From positions 208,030 through 272,029 of the forward strand of contig NZ_JAJNCT010000020.1 of assembly GCF_021026195.1 (NCBI RefSeq): a stretch of DNA of 64,000 bases, read 5' to 3'. The notes beneath the pieces are model-generated. The model searched no databases and was not told the DNA's origin. It saw only the letters and a list, made by a program, of their open reading frames with translations. How positions within the stretch are numbered: the first letter of the stretch is position 1; each line of letters starts with the position of its first letter. Shown here one piece after another: positions 46,257 through 55,302 of this stretch. The stretch is from Comamonas koreensis. Lineage in GTDB: Bacteria; Pseudomonadota; Gammaproteobacteria; Burkholderiales; Burkholderiaceae_C. The position numbers and the translations under genes are program-made.

Positions 46257-47525
46257 TTAGCCTTTGGTGCGGGTGGCAAAGGCCAGCACAAAGGTCAGCG
46301 CCAGGGTGGGCAAGGCCGATCCCGCTTGCGGCGCCCAGGCGGCCAGGCCGTGGTAGAGCGCAATACCGCCCAGCCACAGTGCGAGCGGCAGCAGGTGCAC
46401 GGCAGCCTGCACATTGCCAGGCTGGTAGCCACCCCAGGACAGGCGGCCCAGGATCACGCCAAACAGCGGCACAAAGACGGAGCTGAGGATCAGCAAGAAC
46501 GGCTCCAGGCTGTGCATGGGCAGCACCATGGCCAGCGCGGTGCTGCACACCGCCATCGCAATGCCCCAGCCGCGCACGCCCCAGCGCGGCAGCAGGCTGT
46601 GGGCAGATACAGCGCCCGAGTAGGCATCGCCATAGGCATTGTCCACCTCGTCCAGCAGCACCAGGGACAGTGCAATCAAACCGCCCTGGGCCAGCAGCAA
46701 GGCGGCAACCAGGTCGGTGCTGGGCAGCACCAGGGCCACCAGCACGCCCAGTGCATAGCACCAAATATTGGCAATGCCAAAACCAATCCAGGTGCCGGCC
46801 ATCGCGCTGCGGCCATTGCGCCCGTAGCGGGCATAGTCGGCCACCAGCGGCAGCCAGGAAATGGGCATGGCCACCACCAGATCAAGCGCCGGCATCACGC
46901 CCATGCCGCCGGCACCGGGGCGGCTCCACAGCGCAGGCAGGCCTTGCTGCACTGCCATGCCGACAAACTGCCAGCTCAGCCACAGCAGCGACAGCATCAC
47001 CAGCGGCAGCGCGACGCGCGAGATCAGCTGGCGCACCAGCCGCACCATGGAGCCGGTCATCAGCGCCACCAGCAGCCCGCCCCAGAGCAGGGTCGCCAGC
47101 CAGGGCCAGTACGCCGCCTGCATGCCGCCAGCCTGGCGGCCAATGGCCACCGTGGATTCGCGCATCACCACCAGCTCAAATGCGCCCCAGCCCAGCAGCT
47201 GCACGATATTGAGCAGCACCGGCAGCTTGGCAAAGTGGCGGCCATAGACATGGTGGATCAGCCCGGCGCTGGACAGCCCCGTGTCGCAGCCGATCTTGCC
47301 CACCCAGGCCAGCAGTCCAGCCCCCACCACCGAGCCACCGACAATCGCCATCAGCGCCTGTGGCGTGGACAGCGCGGGCATCAAATAGGCCCCCACCTGC
47401 ATCACCAGCAGGCCCACCCCCAGACTGAACCACAGCGAGGCCAGATGCCAGCCGTTGAAAACACGCTCCTGTTGAGCGACGGGATGGAGGGCGAAGTTGG
47501 AGGCGGAAGAAGCGTTGGCGGTCAT
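46257..47525 (-). CDS. NCS1-family permease, CytX-like
   Basis: This 422-residue protein has twelve membrane helices and NCS1 family features: FSLGVGLLVMQVGAYLMPAL, SSAGLIHHVYGRHFAKLP, and PISWLPLVADYARYGR. The best resemblance is to the CytX hydroxymethylpyrimidine transporter. I found no thiamine riboswitch or thi genes nearby, so pyrimidine or purine uptake is equally possible. It converges on waaA with eight bases between stops. Confidence 0.82.
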   Translation of the reverse strand: MTANASSASNFALHPVAQQERVFNGWHLASLWFSLGVGLLVMQVGAYLMPALSTPQALMAIVGGSVVGAGLLAWVGKIGCDTGLSSAGLIHHVYGRHFAKLPVLLNIVQLLGWGAFELVVMRESTVAIGRQAGGMQAAYWPWLATLLWGGLLVALMTGSMVRLVRQLISRVALPLVMLSLLWLSWQFVGMAVQQGLPALWSRPGAGGMGVMPALDLVVAMPISWLPLVADYARYGRNGRSAMAGTWIGFGIANIWCYALGVLVALVLPSTDLVAALLLAQGGLIALSLVLLDEVDNAYGDAYSGAVSAHSLLPRWGVRGWGIAMAVCSTALAMVLPMHSLEPFLLILSSVFVPLFGVILGRLSWGGYQPGNVQAAVHLLPLALWLGGIALYHGLAAWAPQAGSALPTLALTFVLAFATRTKG

Positions 47526-47629
47526 GGCCTGTTATTTTTTGGAGTGCTGGGAAGTGAACGGCTGCGCAGGGCCTTGGCGCCGAGAAGTGCGGCTATTGTG
47601 CCCAGCCTACATGTCCCTAATGAGATGAC

Positions 47630-47635
47630 TACAAT
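47630..47635 (+). promoter_or_regulatory. TACAAT -10 box at the pseudouridine synthase gene
   Basis: TACAAT lies about 11 bases before the chosen ATG, so transcription would begin a few bases before or at the start codon. That suggests a leaderless or near-leaderless mRNA, or use of a downstream start. Confidence 0.35.
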
Positions 47636-47645
47636 CGCCAACGAG

Positions 47646-48557
47646 ATGACGATACACACGGACCCTTCCACCTGGATGCGCGATGGCGTCAGCCCCAGCT
47701 GCGTGGTGCTGCCTTCGCGCGGCGAGGGGCTGCTGCTGGATTTTCTGGCCCAGCGCCTGCCTCTGGTCAGTGCTGTGCAGTGGCGGGAGCGCCTGCAGGC
47801 GGGCGATGTGGTCGATGGCCGACGCCAGACCTTGGGGCCGGCGCAGACCTTTGTGCCCGGCATGCGGGTGTACTACTGGCGCAAGGTGGAGCAGGAGCTG
47901 CCCATTCCTTTTGACGCCGATGTGCTGTACGAAGACGAGCGCCTGCTGCTGGTGGACAAACCGCATTTTCTGCCCGTGCTGCCAACGGGAAAGTATGTAC
48001 AGAATTCCTTGCTGGTGCGGCTGAAGAATGCGACCGGCAATGCCCATCTCTCCCCACTGCACCGCATCGACCGCGACACCGCCGGGCTGCTGCTGCTGTC
48101 CAAGGATGCAGCCACGCGCGGCCAGTACCAGGCCTTGTTCCGCGACCGGGCCATGGACAAGAGCTATGAGGCGGTAGCGCCCTGGCGGGCGGACCTGGTG
48201 TTTCCGCGGGAGCACCGCAGCCGCATGGAAGAGAGCCAGCGCTTTTTTCTGATGCACGAGGTGCCAGGCGAACCCAACAGCCACAGCCATATGGAGCTGC
48301 TGGAGCAGCAGGGCGCCTGGGCGCGCTATGGGCTCAAACCCGTCAGCGGCAAGCGCCACCAGCTGCGCGTGCACATGGCCGCCTTGGGGCTGCCCATCCG
48401 CAACGATGCCTTCTACCCCGAGGTCAATGACCCGCCCGAGGGTGACTTCTCGCGGCCCTTGCAGCTGCTGGCGCGTGAGCTGCGCTTCACCGACCCGGTA
48501 ACGGGGCAGGCGCATGTGTTTCGCAGCCGGCGCCAGTTGCTGCCCTTGATGGGCTAA
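47646..48557 (+). CDS. RluA-family pseudouridine synthase
   Basis: This 303-residue enzyme isomerises uridines in rRNA or tRNA. The catalytic aspartate lies in LHRIDRDTAGLLLLSKD, with the RluA family marks VVDKPHFLPVLPTG-like and KPVSGKRHQLRVHMAALGLPI. Starts at 47625, 47646 and 47676 are all in frame; 47646 is used because TACAAT sits just upstream. RNA target is not known. Confidence 0.87.
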   Translation: MTIHTDPSTWMRDGVSPSCVVLPSRGEGLLLDFLAQRLPLVSAVQWRERLQAGDVVDGRRQTLGPAQTFVPGMRVYYWRKVEQELPIPFDADVLYEDERLLLVDKPHFLPVLPTGKYVQNSLLVRLKNATGNAHLSPLHRIDRDTAGLLLLSKDAATRGQYQALFRDRAMDKSYEAVAPWRADLVFPREHRSRMEESQRFFLMHEVPGEPNSHSHMELLEQQGAWARYGLKPVSGKRHQLRVHMAALGLPIRNDAFYPEVNDPPEGDFSRPLQLLARELRFTDPVTGQAHVFRSRRQLLPLMG

Positions 48558-48565
48558 TAAACAAT

Positions 48566-48582
48566 GCCGCCTGAACGGCGGC
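48566..48582. terminator. hairpin between pseudouridine synthase and psd
   Basis: GCCGCC and GGCGGC pair around TGAAC, between convergent genes. On the minus strand it is followed by a U-rich ATTGTTTATT, so it may end psd transcription. Confidence 0.5.
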
Positions 48583-48610
48583 TTGTGGTTATGGACAGGA
48601 TCGTTGCGCG

Positions 48611-49459
48611 TCAGCGGCTGAGCGTGCCCATGGCTTCACCCAGCTGCACCGGCTTGGCCGCAGCCCAGTCGGCATGGAAGGCGCTCTTGCCTTCGGGCAG
48701 CAGCAGCACAATGGTCGAGCCCAGCAGAAAGCGGCCCATCTCATCGCCTTGCTCTAGCACGATCGGCTGGGTCTGGTAATCCCAGGTCCGAATCTTGCGC
48801 GTGCGCGGTGGGTTGACCTGGCCGTGCCAGGTGGTGGACATGCTGCCGACAATGGTCGCGCCCACCAGCACCATCACAACCGGTCCAATGCGCGATTCAA
48901 ACACGCAGACCACGCGCTCATTGCGGGCAAACAGGCCGGGCACGCCGCGCGCGGTCAGTGGGTTGACGGAGAACAGATCACCGGGCACATAGAGCATCTT
49001 TTGCAGCTTGGCGCGCAAGGGCATGTGGATGCGGTGGTAGTCGCGGGGGCTCAGGTAGATGGTGGCAAACTGCCCGTTGTGGAACTGCGCGGCCAGCTGC
49101 GCATCGCCGCCCAGCAAGGCCGTGGTGCTGTAGCTGTGGCCCTTGGCCTGGAAAATCTGGTCCTGTGCGATGGCGCCGCACTGGCTGATGGCGCCGTCGA
49201 CCGGGCAGACCAAGTCGGCCTGGGCCATGGGGCGCACGCCTGCACGCAGCTCGCGGGTGAAGAAGTCGTTGAAGCTCTTGTACTGCGCAATATCGGGCTG
49301 CGCTGCTTCATCCATGTTGACCTGGTACTTGCCGACAAACCAGCGGATGAAGCTGGTGGTTGCGCCGCCCAGTTCCGCCGACGCCAATGTGCCGGCCAGC
49401 GCGGTCATCCATTTCTTGGGCAGCAAGTATTGGGGCAAAACAGCAATTCGATCGCGCAT
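48611..49459 (-). CDS. psd: phosphatidylserine decarboxylase proenzyme
   Basis: Psd converts phosphatidylserine to phosphatidylethanolamine at the inner membrane. The 282-residue proenzyme has the self-cleavage LGST motif (246-249) that makes the pyruvoyl alpha subunit, D88 in CPVDGAIS and H142 in RDYHRIHMP for the cleavage triad. A GTG 15 bases upstream could also start it. It is divergent from the HPP-CBS gene across a repeat-rich space. Confidence 0.95.
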   Translation of the reverse strand: MRDRIAVLPQYLLPKKWMTALAGTLASAELGGATTSFIRWFVGKYQVNMDEAAQPDIAQYKSFNDFFTRELRAGVRPMAQADLVCPVDGAISQCGAIAQDQIFQAKGHSYSTTALLGGDAQLAAQFHNGQFATIYLSPRDYHRIHMPLRAKLQKMLYVPGDLFSVNPLTARGVPGLFARNERVVCVFESRIGPVVMVLVGATIVGSMSTTWHGQVNPPRTRKIRTWDYQTQPIVLEQGDEMGRFLLGSTIVLLLPEGKSAFHADWAAAKPVQLGEAMGTLSR

Positions 49460-49588
49460 GGTCAGGGCCGTCACAGTAAACCGCCGATTCTATCGACACT
49501 GTGTCGTGCCCATGACAAATTACGTTGTGAAATGCAGCTTTTGTCGGTCATGTGCTGACAATTTGTCGCCAAATGCCTGGTCGGCGAT

Positions 49589-49621
49589 GCCGCTGCTGTC
49601 AGCAGGGGTGACAGCAGCGGC
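49589..49621. repeat. perfect 13-bp-arm inverted repeat upstream of the HPP-CBS gene
   Basis: GCCGCTGCTGTCA and TGACAGCAGCGGC pair perfectly around a 7-base loop. It lies 68 bases before the HPP-CBS start in the divergent space with psd, with no U-tract on either side. Further TGTC/GACA pairs lie upstream (49500-49565). It is a candidate operator or leader structure. Confidence 0.7.
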
Positions 49622-49689
49622 TGGGCTTGTAGTCCAAGGCCTGATTATGATGACGGACCTCCAGCCAGCATCTCGCCTTCTGTCTCGCC

Positions 49690-50886
49690 ATGTCTTCTGC
49701 CCGTCCCCCTTCCCAACCCAGCCCTGCACCGGGAGCGGCTCGCCGCCGCGCGCGGCTGCAGCTGTGGTTGCGCAACTTTCTGCCATCGGCTGCGCATGTC
49801 AATGGGCTGGAGCTGGCGCGCATGGTCGTGGGTGCGATCGTGGTGCTCTGGCTCACCGGCATGGCCAGCCAGACCTGGGGCCAGCATGACCATAGCCCCT
49901 GGCTGTTTGCCGCGATGGGGGCCAGCGCCATGCTGCTGATCGGCACGCCCTCCAGCCCGATGGCGCAACCCTGGCCGGTGATTGGCGGCTCCCTGCTGTC
50001 GGCGCTGGCAGGCTGGGTGGCCGTGCTGGTGTTTCCCGATCCGCTGCTGGCCGCTGCCGTGGCGGTAGGCCTGGCCATCATGGTGATGGTAGTGCTGCGC
50101 TGCCTGCACCCGCCGGGGGCTGCGCTGGCGATGTGGATGGCCATCCAGGGCTGGCACGATGTGTCGATCCTGCTCAATCCGGTGGCGCTGAATCTGGTTG
50201 TTCTGGTGCTGCTGGCCACCGCCTACAACCGCATGACCGGCAAGCGCTACCCCGCGCCCCAGCACAGCCAGAAGGCGCAGTCGGCCCAAGCCTCGCGGGC
50301 ATCCAGCGCAAGCATCGAAGGCAGCGATTTGGACGACGCGCTGGAGCATTTCAATGGCGTGCTGGATGTGAGCCGTGCAGACCTGGAAGCGCTGCTGCAC
50401 GGCGCAAGCCAGGCGGCCTTCAAGCGCACCCTGGGCAATGTGCGCTGCGAAGATGTGATGTCCCACCCGGTGCATGCGACGCGGCCGGAGAGCAGCATCA
50501 AGGATGCCTGGTCGCTGATGCAGCAGTACCGCATCAAGGCCTTACCGGTGGTCGATGCTGTGCAGCGGGTGGTGGGCATCATCACCGCCACCGATCTGCT
50601 CAACCATGCGTTGGCCGCCACCCCGACTGCCCTCAGCAGCAAGCTCAAGCACTGGGTGCTGCGCAAGAAGGACCCCGGCCAGTTGGTGGGCGACCTGATG
50701 ACCACCGAGGTCTCCAAGGTGGGCAGCTATGACCGCATGGTCGACCTGATCGCCATCTTCTCGCGCGCCAAGCTGCACCATGTGCCTGTTGTCAACCGGC
50801 AGGGCAAGCTGGTCGGCATCATCTCCCAGACCGATCTGATGCGCGAGATGGCAGCGGCGCTGTCGCTGCCGCGTGAGGATGCCTGA
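49690..50886 (+). CDS. HPP-family membrane protein with two CBS domains
   Basis: This 398-residue protein has an N-terminal HPP domain with four membrane helices (40-180) holding the name-giving LHPPGAALAMW motif. A charged linker (185-235) follows, then two CBS modules (VRCEDVMSHPVHATRPESSIKDAW and VGDLMTTEVSKVGSYDRMVDL) that bind adenosine nucleotides. HPP proteins have been linked to nitrite transport in chloroplasts and cyanobacteria; the substrate here is unknown. CBS domains suggest gating by ATP/AMP. Confidence 0.88.
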   Translation: MSSARPPSQPSPAPGAARRRARLQLWLRNFLPSAAHVNGLELARMVVGAIVVLWLTGMASQTWGQHDHSPWLFAAMGASAMLLIGTPSSPMAQPWPVIGGSLLSALAGWVAVLVFPDPLLAAAVAVGLAIMVMVVLRCLHPPGAALAMWMAIQGWHDVSILLNPVALNLVVLVLLATAYNRMTGKRYPAPQHSQKAQSAQASRASSASIEGSDLDDALEHFNGVLDVSRADLEALLHGASQAAFKRTLGNVRCEDVMSHPVHATRPESSIKDAWSLMQQYRIKALPVVDAVQRVVGIITATDLLNHALAATPTALSSKLKHWVLRKKDPGQLVGDLMTTEVSKVGSYDRMVDLIAIFSRAKLHHVPVVNRQGKLVGIISQTDLMREMAAALSLPREDA

Positions 50887-50917
50887 GCGGAAGTTCTAGT
50901 GATCTCGGTTTGAATTT

Positions 50918-50952
50918 AAAAAGCCCAGCAGTAGCGATACTGCAGGGCTTTG
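50918..50952 (+). terminator. intrinsic terminator after HPP-CBS gene
   Basis: AAAGCCC-AGCAGTA pairs with TACTGC-AGGGCTTT with one unpaired base, followed by TGTT. It serves the plus strand and perhaps the convergent lptG. Confidence 0.75.
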
Positions 50953-50985
50953 TTCTTCACGACGCCTGAACTTGTTCTGGGGCCA

Positions 50986-51033
50986 GGAACCCTCTGCAGA
51001 ACCCTCGCCCAAGGCTGGGGGGCAGAGGGTTCC
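50986..51033. repeat. 12-bp inverted repeat beyond lptG
   Basis: GGAACCCTCTGC and GCAGAGGGTTCC are perfect arms 24 bases apart, ending nine bases before the lptG stop. The AACCCTC unit also recurs inside the loop. No U-tract is present, so it is not a simple terminator. Confidence 0.5.
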
Positions 51034-51042
51034 CAAGCCCCG

Positions 51043-52137
51043 CTACCTTCGCAGCACCAGCCAGCTGAAGGCGCCCAGCGACAGCAGCGAGTAGATCAGC
51101 CCCGGCGCGGCAGCGGTCAGCATCGGGTGCCAGTTCTGCAGGTTGCCGGCAAAGCCAAACACGTTGTTCAGCAGGAAGAAGCTGATACCCGCCATCACGC
51201 CGCCAAACACATAGCCGGTGATGCCGCCCGAGCGGAAGTGCAGGTAGGCAAAGGGCAGGGCGAGCACGACCATCACCAGGCAGCTGATGGGGTAGAACAC
51301 CTTGCGCCACAGCTCGATCTCATAGCGCTGCGCACTCTGGCCGTTGGCCTGCAGGTGGCTCACATAGAGGAAGAGATCGTAGGTGCTCATCTGGTCGGGC
51401 TTGAGCACGGCGGCGGCCACCATGCTGCTGGTCACCGACGTCGGCCAGTCCATCGTCTCCAGGTTCTTGACTTCGACACGCGCCTGGCGCTGGTCGCCCA
51501 GGTAGTAACGCTGCTCCTGGATGTGGTGCAACTGCCAGACGCCATTGCCAAACGTGCCACCGGCAGCGGTCAGCTGCATCTGGATGCGGCCCTGGTCATC
51601 GAAGCTGTAGACACGCACACGCTGCAGATCGCCTTCGGGCGAGATGGCGCGCACATTGATGGCGGCCATGCCGTCCTCGCGCTTCTCGCGCAGCCAGGCG
51701 CCGGTGCGGCCGGTGCTCAGCTGGCCAAAGCGCTGGGCACGCACCAGCTGGCTGGCCTGCTCGCCGGCGGGCGCCACATAGTCGCCAATCGCAAAGGTCA
51801 GCACCACAAAGGCTAGGCCAATGCTCAGCAGGCTGCCCAGCGCCTGCCAGGGGCCCAGGCCGCTGGTACGCAGGATGGTGAACTCGGAAGTCTGCGCCAT
51901 GCGGGCCATCACAAAGATCGTGCCGATCAGCACCGTGATCGGCAGCAGCTCGTAGATATGGTTGGGAATGTTGAGCGCCACGCTCAACAGCGCATCCTTG
52001 AGCTCATAGGTGCCGGTACCGATCCAGCGGAACTCGTCCACCAGGTCGAAGAAGAAGAACAGCGCCAGGAAGGCGAGGGTGACAAAGCCGACGGTCACGG
52101 CGATGTCACGGTAGATCATTTTGCGGAAGGTCTTCAT
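51043..52137 (-). CDS. lptG: LPS export permease LptG
   Basis: LptG pairs with LptF and LptB to extract LPS from the inner membrane. The 364-residue protein has an N-terminal membrane pair (IAVTVGFVTLAFLALFFFFDLVDE), helices around TILRTSGLGPWQALG, a periplasmic beta-jellyroll in the middle (about 120-240), and C-terminal helices (FYPISCLVMVVLALPFAYL and GVMAGISFFLLNNVFGFAGN). Its start overlaps the lptF stop as ATGA. Confidence 0.94.
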   Translation of the reverse strand: MKTFRKMIYRDIAVTVGFVTLAFLALFFFFDLVDEFRWIGTGTYELKDALLSVALNIPNHIYELLPITVLIGTIFVMARMAQTSEFTILRTSGLGPWQALGSLLSIGLAFVVLTFAIGDYVAPAGEQASQLVRAQRFGQLSTGRTGAWLREKREDGMAAINVRAISPEGDLQRVRVYSFDDQGRIQMQLTAAGGTFGNGVWQLHHIQEQRYYLGDQRQARVEVKNLETMDWPTSVTSSMVAAAVLKPDQMSTYDLFLYVSHLQANGQSAQRYEIELWRKVFYPISCLVMVVLALPFAYLHFRSGGITGYVFGGVMAGISFFLLNNVFGFAGNLQNWHPMLTAAAPGLIYSLLSLGAFSWLVLRR

Positions 52138-53234
52138 GCGCGGCTCCCGATGCGGCGTACCCATTGCAGCAGCGAGAACTGCTGGTTGCGGCTGAGCAGC
52201 AAGGTCCAGGCGAGCAGGGCTGTCAGGCCATGGATGAGAACAAAGGAGAGCGGCAGCGAGGCTTTGCCCGAAGACACCCAGTTCTGGGCAAAGGTCATGA
52301 GGTTGTAATAGACGATGAAAGCAAACAGCGCAAACACCAGGCTGCTGCTGCGGCCCGCACGCGGGTTGACGCTGGCCATGGCCAGGCCCAGCACCACAAA
52401 GTTGATAGCTGCAATCGCCAGGCCCAGACGGTAGCCCAACTCGCCCAGCAGGCGTGGCTCCTCACTGGCCATCAGCTGGCGGGTGGGGATGTTCTTCACA
52501 GCACCCATGTCATTGGGGTCAATCGTGGCGGCGCTGCCGATGCGGGTGCCGTACTCCTTGAAGTCGCTGACCTTGAGGCCCGGCGTATCCTTGTTTTTTT
52601 CGACGCGTTGGCCATCGTTGAGCACGGCAATGCGGGCATTCTCCTGCACTTCCAGGTGCGCGCTCTTGGCGGTTGTCACGGTGTCTTTCTTGTCTTCATT
52701 GGTAACGATGAAGACATTGCTCGCCTCCAGGTCCGAGCTGCGGTCACGGTCGATGAAGAACACGCGTGAGCCGTCCGACGATTCCTGGAATTCCCCAGGC
52801 GCGATGCGGTCGACGTCGCCACGCTGTTCATATTGGGCACGAAGCTGCACAATCTGTTGGTTGGCCCAGGGCCATACCAGCAGGGCGAGCACGGCAATGA
52901 CCACCATGATGGGCCAGGAAAATCGCATCAGCGGACGCAGAAAGCTGACCAGGCTTTGACCGCTGCTGAACCACACGGCCATTTCGCTGTCGCGGTACAT
53001 GCGCGACAAGGTCGCCACCACGGCGATGAAAAGGCAAAGGCTCAAAATGGTCGGCAATTGGCCCAGCACGGTGTAGCCCATCACCAGCAACACATCGGAA
53101 GGGTTGACGCTGCCACGCGAGGCCTGGCCCAGCACTTTGATGAGCATCATCGTCATCACCACAGTCACCAGCACCACCAAGGTGGCACCAAAGCTGCGGG
53201 ATAGCTCTTTACGGATCGAGGAATCGAATAACAT
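52134..53234 (-). CDS. lptF: LPS export permease LptF
   Basis: This 366-residue partner of LptG has the start MLFDSSIRKELSRSFGATLVVLVTVVMTMMLIKVLGQA, a periplasmic jellyroll domain in the middle, and C-terminal helices AINFVVLGLAMASVNPRAGRS. It is divergent from pepA across 23 bases, an arrangement seen in many Gram-negatives. It is translationally coupled to lptG. Confidence 0.94.
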   Translation of the reverse strand: MLFDSSIRKELSRSFGATLVVLVTVVMTMMLIKVLGQASRGSVNPSDVLLVMGYTVLGQLPTILSLCLFIAVVATLSRMYRDSEMAVWFSSGQSLVSFLRPLMRFSWPIMVVIAVLALLVWPWANQQIVQLRAQYEQRGDVDRIAPGEFQESSDGSRVFFIDRDRSSDLEASNVFIVTNEDKKDTVTTAKSAHLEVQENARIAVLNDGQRVEKNKDTPGLKVSDFKEYGTRIGSAATIDPNDMGAVKNIPTRQLMASEEPRLLGELGYRLGLAIAAINFVVLGLAMASVNPRAGRSSSLVFALFAFIVYYNLMTFAQNWVSSGKASLPLSFVLIHGLTALLAWTLLLSRNQQFSLLQWVRRIGSRA

Positions 53235-53257
53235 TGGCGAGAAGGAAAGCACCGATT

Positions 53258-54832
53258 ATGAACTTTGAACTCAAAACTCTGGATTTGGCTTCGGCCGCAT
53301 TGCAGTCCGGCGACCTGCTGATTGTGTTGGTGGCTGACAAGCAGCCCAAAACCAGTGATGCATTGTCCACCCTGATTGCACACGCGCAGAAAAATGGTGA
53401 TTTTGAGGCAAAAACCGGCAAGTTGCTGGCAATGTATGCGGTGCCCGCCATCCAAGCCCGTCATTTGTTGCTGCTGGGCATTGGTGATGGTTCGCCCCAG
53501 GCCGTGCGCCAGGCGCTGGCAGGCGTGGCTGGTCCGCTGACGCGCGATGGAACCGAGCGCGTGACCGTGGTCAGCGCCCAGCCACTGGCCGATGGCGCAC
53601 TGCATGCGCTGCTGCAATGCCTGGCCGACAGCGCCTACCTGTACCGCACCACCAAGCCATCAGCCAAGGCTGTGGCGCTCAAGTCCGTGGTGCTGGGTGC
53701 GCCCAATGCACCGGCGCTGGAGCGCGCCTTTGAAGTGGCCAAGGCCACCGCGCAAGGCGTGGCCTTTGCCCGCGAATGGGCGAACCGCCCCGCCAACTAC
53801 GCGACCCCCAAGCTGCTGGCCGAGGCCGCTGAATCCCTGGCTGCTGATCACAAACGCATCAAGTGCAAGATCCACAAGCCCGAGGACGTGGCCAAGCTGG
53901 GTATGGGTTCATTCATGGCCGTGGCCCAGGGCTCCAAGGAGCCCCTGCGCTTTATCGAGCTGCACTACCACGGCGCCGACAAGGACAGCCAGCCGGTGGT
54001 GCTGGTGGGCAAGGGCATCACCTTTGATACCGGCGGCATCTCGATCAAGCCTGCGGGCGACATGGACGAGATGAAATACGACATGGGCGGCGCCGCCAGC
54101 GTGCTGGGCACCTTCCGTGCACTGGCGGAGCTGAAGCCCGAGATCAATGTGGTCGGCCTGATCCCCGCCTGCGAGAACATGCCCGATGGCGCTGCAGTCA
54201 AGCCTGGTGACGTGGTCACCAGCATGAGCGGCCAGACCATCGAGATCCTGAACACCGATGCCGAAGGCCGCCTGGTGCTCTGCGATGCGCTGACCTATGC
54301 CGAGCGCTTCTCGCCCAGCGCCGTGGTCGATATCGCCACCCTGACCGGTGCTTGCGTGATTGCACTGGGCGCGCAGCGCAGCGGCCTGTTCTCGAACAAC
54401 GACGCACTGGCACAGGCCTTGCAGGCCGCGGGCGATCAGGCGCAGGACCACTGCTGGCGCATGCCGCTGGACGACGAATACGCCGAAGGCCTGAAGACCA
54501 ACTTTGCCGATGTGGCCAATGTAGGCGGTCGCCCGGCAGGCGCCATCACGGCGGCCAAGTTCCTGCAGCGCTTTGTGGGCAGCATGGCCTGGGCGCACCT
54601 GGACATCGCCGGCACCGCCTGGCGCAGCGGCGCCAAGAAGGGCGCCACCGGCCGTCCCGTGGGCCTGCTGCTGCAGTACCTGCTGAGCAGCGCCCAGGGC
54701 GCAGCGCCTGCCGAACAGGCCAAGACGGTCAAGCCCGCCAAGGCCAGCAAGGCAGACAAGCCTGCAGCAGTGGCCAAGCCAGGCAAGGCGGCGGTCAATG
54801 TGGACGGCGCTGACAAGGCGGACGCCCAGTAA
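53258..54832 (+). CDS. pepA: leucyl aminopeptidase (M17)
   Basis: PepA is a dimetal aminopeptidase that can also bind DNA. The 524-residue protein has an N-terminal macro-like domain and the catalytic domain with GKGITFDTGGISIKP, NTDAEGRL (signature), MKYDMGGAASV and VGGRPAGAITAAKFLQ. The final 40 or so residues are a Lys/Ala/Pro-rich extension (about 485-524) beyond the usual end. AGGAAAG precedes the ATG. holC follows after 14 bases. Confidence 0.95.
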   Translation: MNFELKTLDLASAALQSGDLLIVLVADKQPKTSDALSTLIAHAQKNGDFEAKTGKLLAMYAVPAIQARHLLLLGIGDGSPQAVRQALAGVAGPLTRDGTERVTVVSAQPLADGALHALLQCLADSAYLYRTTKPSAKAVALKSVVLGAPNAPALERAFEVAKATAQGVAFAREWANRPANYATPKLLAEAAESLAADHKRIKCKIHKPEDVAKLGMGSFMAVAQGSKEPLRFIELHYHGADKDSQPVVLVGKGITFDTGGISIKPAGDMDEMKYDMGGAASVLGTFRALAELKPEINVVGLIPACENMPDGAAVKPGDVVTSMSGQTIEILNTDAEGRLVLCDALTYAERFSPSAVVDIATLTGACVIALGAQRSGLFSNNDALAQALQAAGDQAQDHCWRMPLDDEYAEGLKTNFADVANVGGRPAGAITAAKFLQRFVGSMAWAHLDIAGTAWRSGAKKGATGRPVGLLLQYLLSSAQGAAPAEQAKTVKPAKASKADKPAAVAKPGKAAVNVDGADKADAQ

Positions 54833-54846
54833 ACACAGCCTGCCTT

Positions 54847-55299
54847 ATGACGACCCCCACGACGGTAGCCTTTCACTTCAACGCGCCCAGCAAGCTGGCC
54901 TATGCCTGCAAGCTGGCGCGCAAGCTCCAGCGCATGGATATTCCGCTGGTGGTGCTCGGCGAGCCAGCCATGGTGGCCCAACTCGACGAAGCGCTGTGGT
55001 CCTTTGGCGGTGCCAGCCAGTTTCTGGCCCATTGCCGGGGGGACGCAGCGCCAGAGGTGTTGCAGCGCTCGCCCACGGTACTGGTCAGCGAGCTGGCCGA
55101 CAGCCTGCCGCATACGCAGGTGCTGCTGAACCTGGGCGCGGAGATGCCCGCCGATGTCACCCGCTTCGGGCGGGTGATTGAAGTGGTCAGCGCCGATGAC
55201 GAGCAGGACCGGCAGCAGGCCAGGGCGCGCTGGCGCGCCTACGCTGCCATGGGCTATGACATCGAGCGCCGCGATCTGGTGATGAAGTCGGAGGACTGA
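54847..55299 (+). CDS. holC: DNA polymerase III chi subunit
   Basis: HolC connects the clamp-loader to SSB, and in E. coli also pairs with the helicase YoaA. The 150-residue protein shows the family start FHFNAPSKLAYACKLARKL and ends with the DEQDRQQARARWRAYAAMGYDI pattern. It lies 14 bases after pepA, as in many proteobacteria, and a hypothetical gene follows after three bases. Confidence 0.94.
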   Translation: MTTPTTVAFHFNAPSKLAYACKLARKLQRMDIPLVVLGEPAMVAQLDEALWSFGGASQFLAHCRGDAAPEVLQRSPTVLVSELADSLPHTQVLLNLGAEMPADVTRFGRVIEVVSADDEQDRQQARARWRAYAAMGYDIERRDLVMKSED

Positions 55300-55302
55300 G
55301 CC

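Noticed and set aside
47526..47645. Possible TPP riboswitch upstream of the CytX-like permease
   Set aside because: Neither the CUGAGA nor the ACC-type conserved cores of the thi-box could be found on the minus strand.
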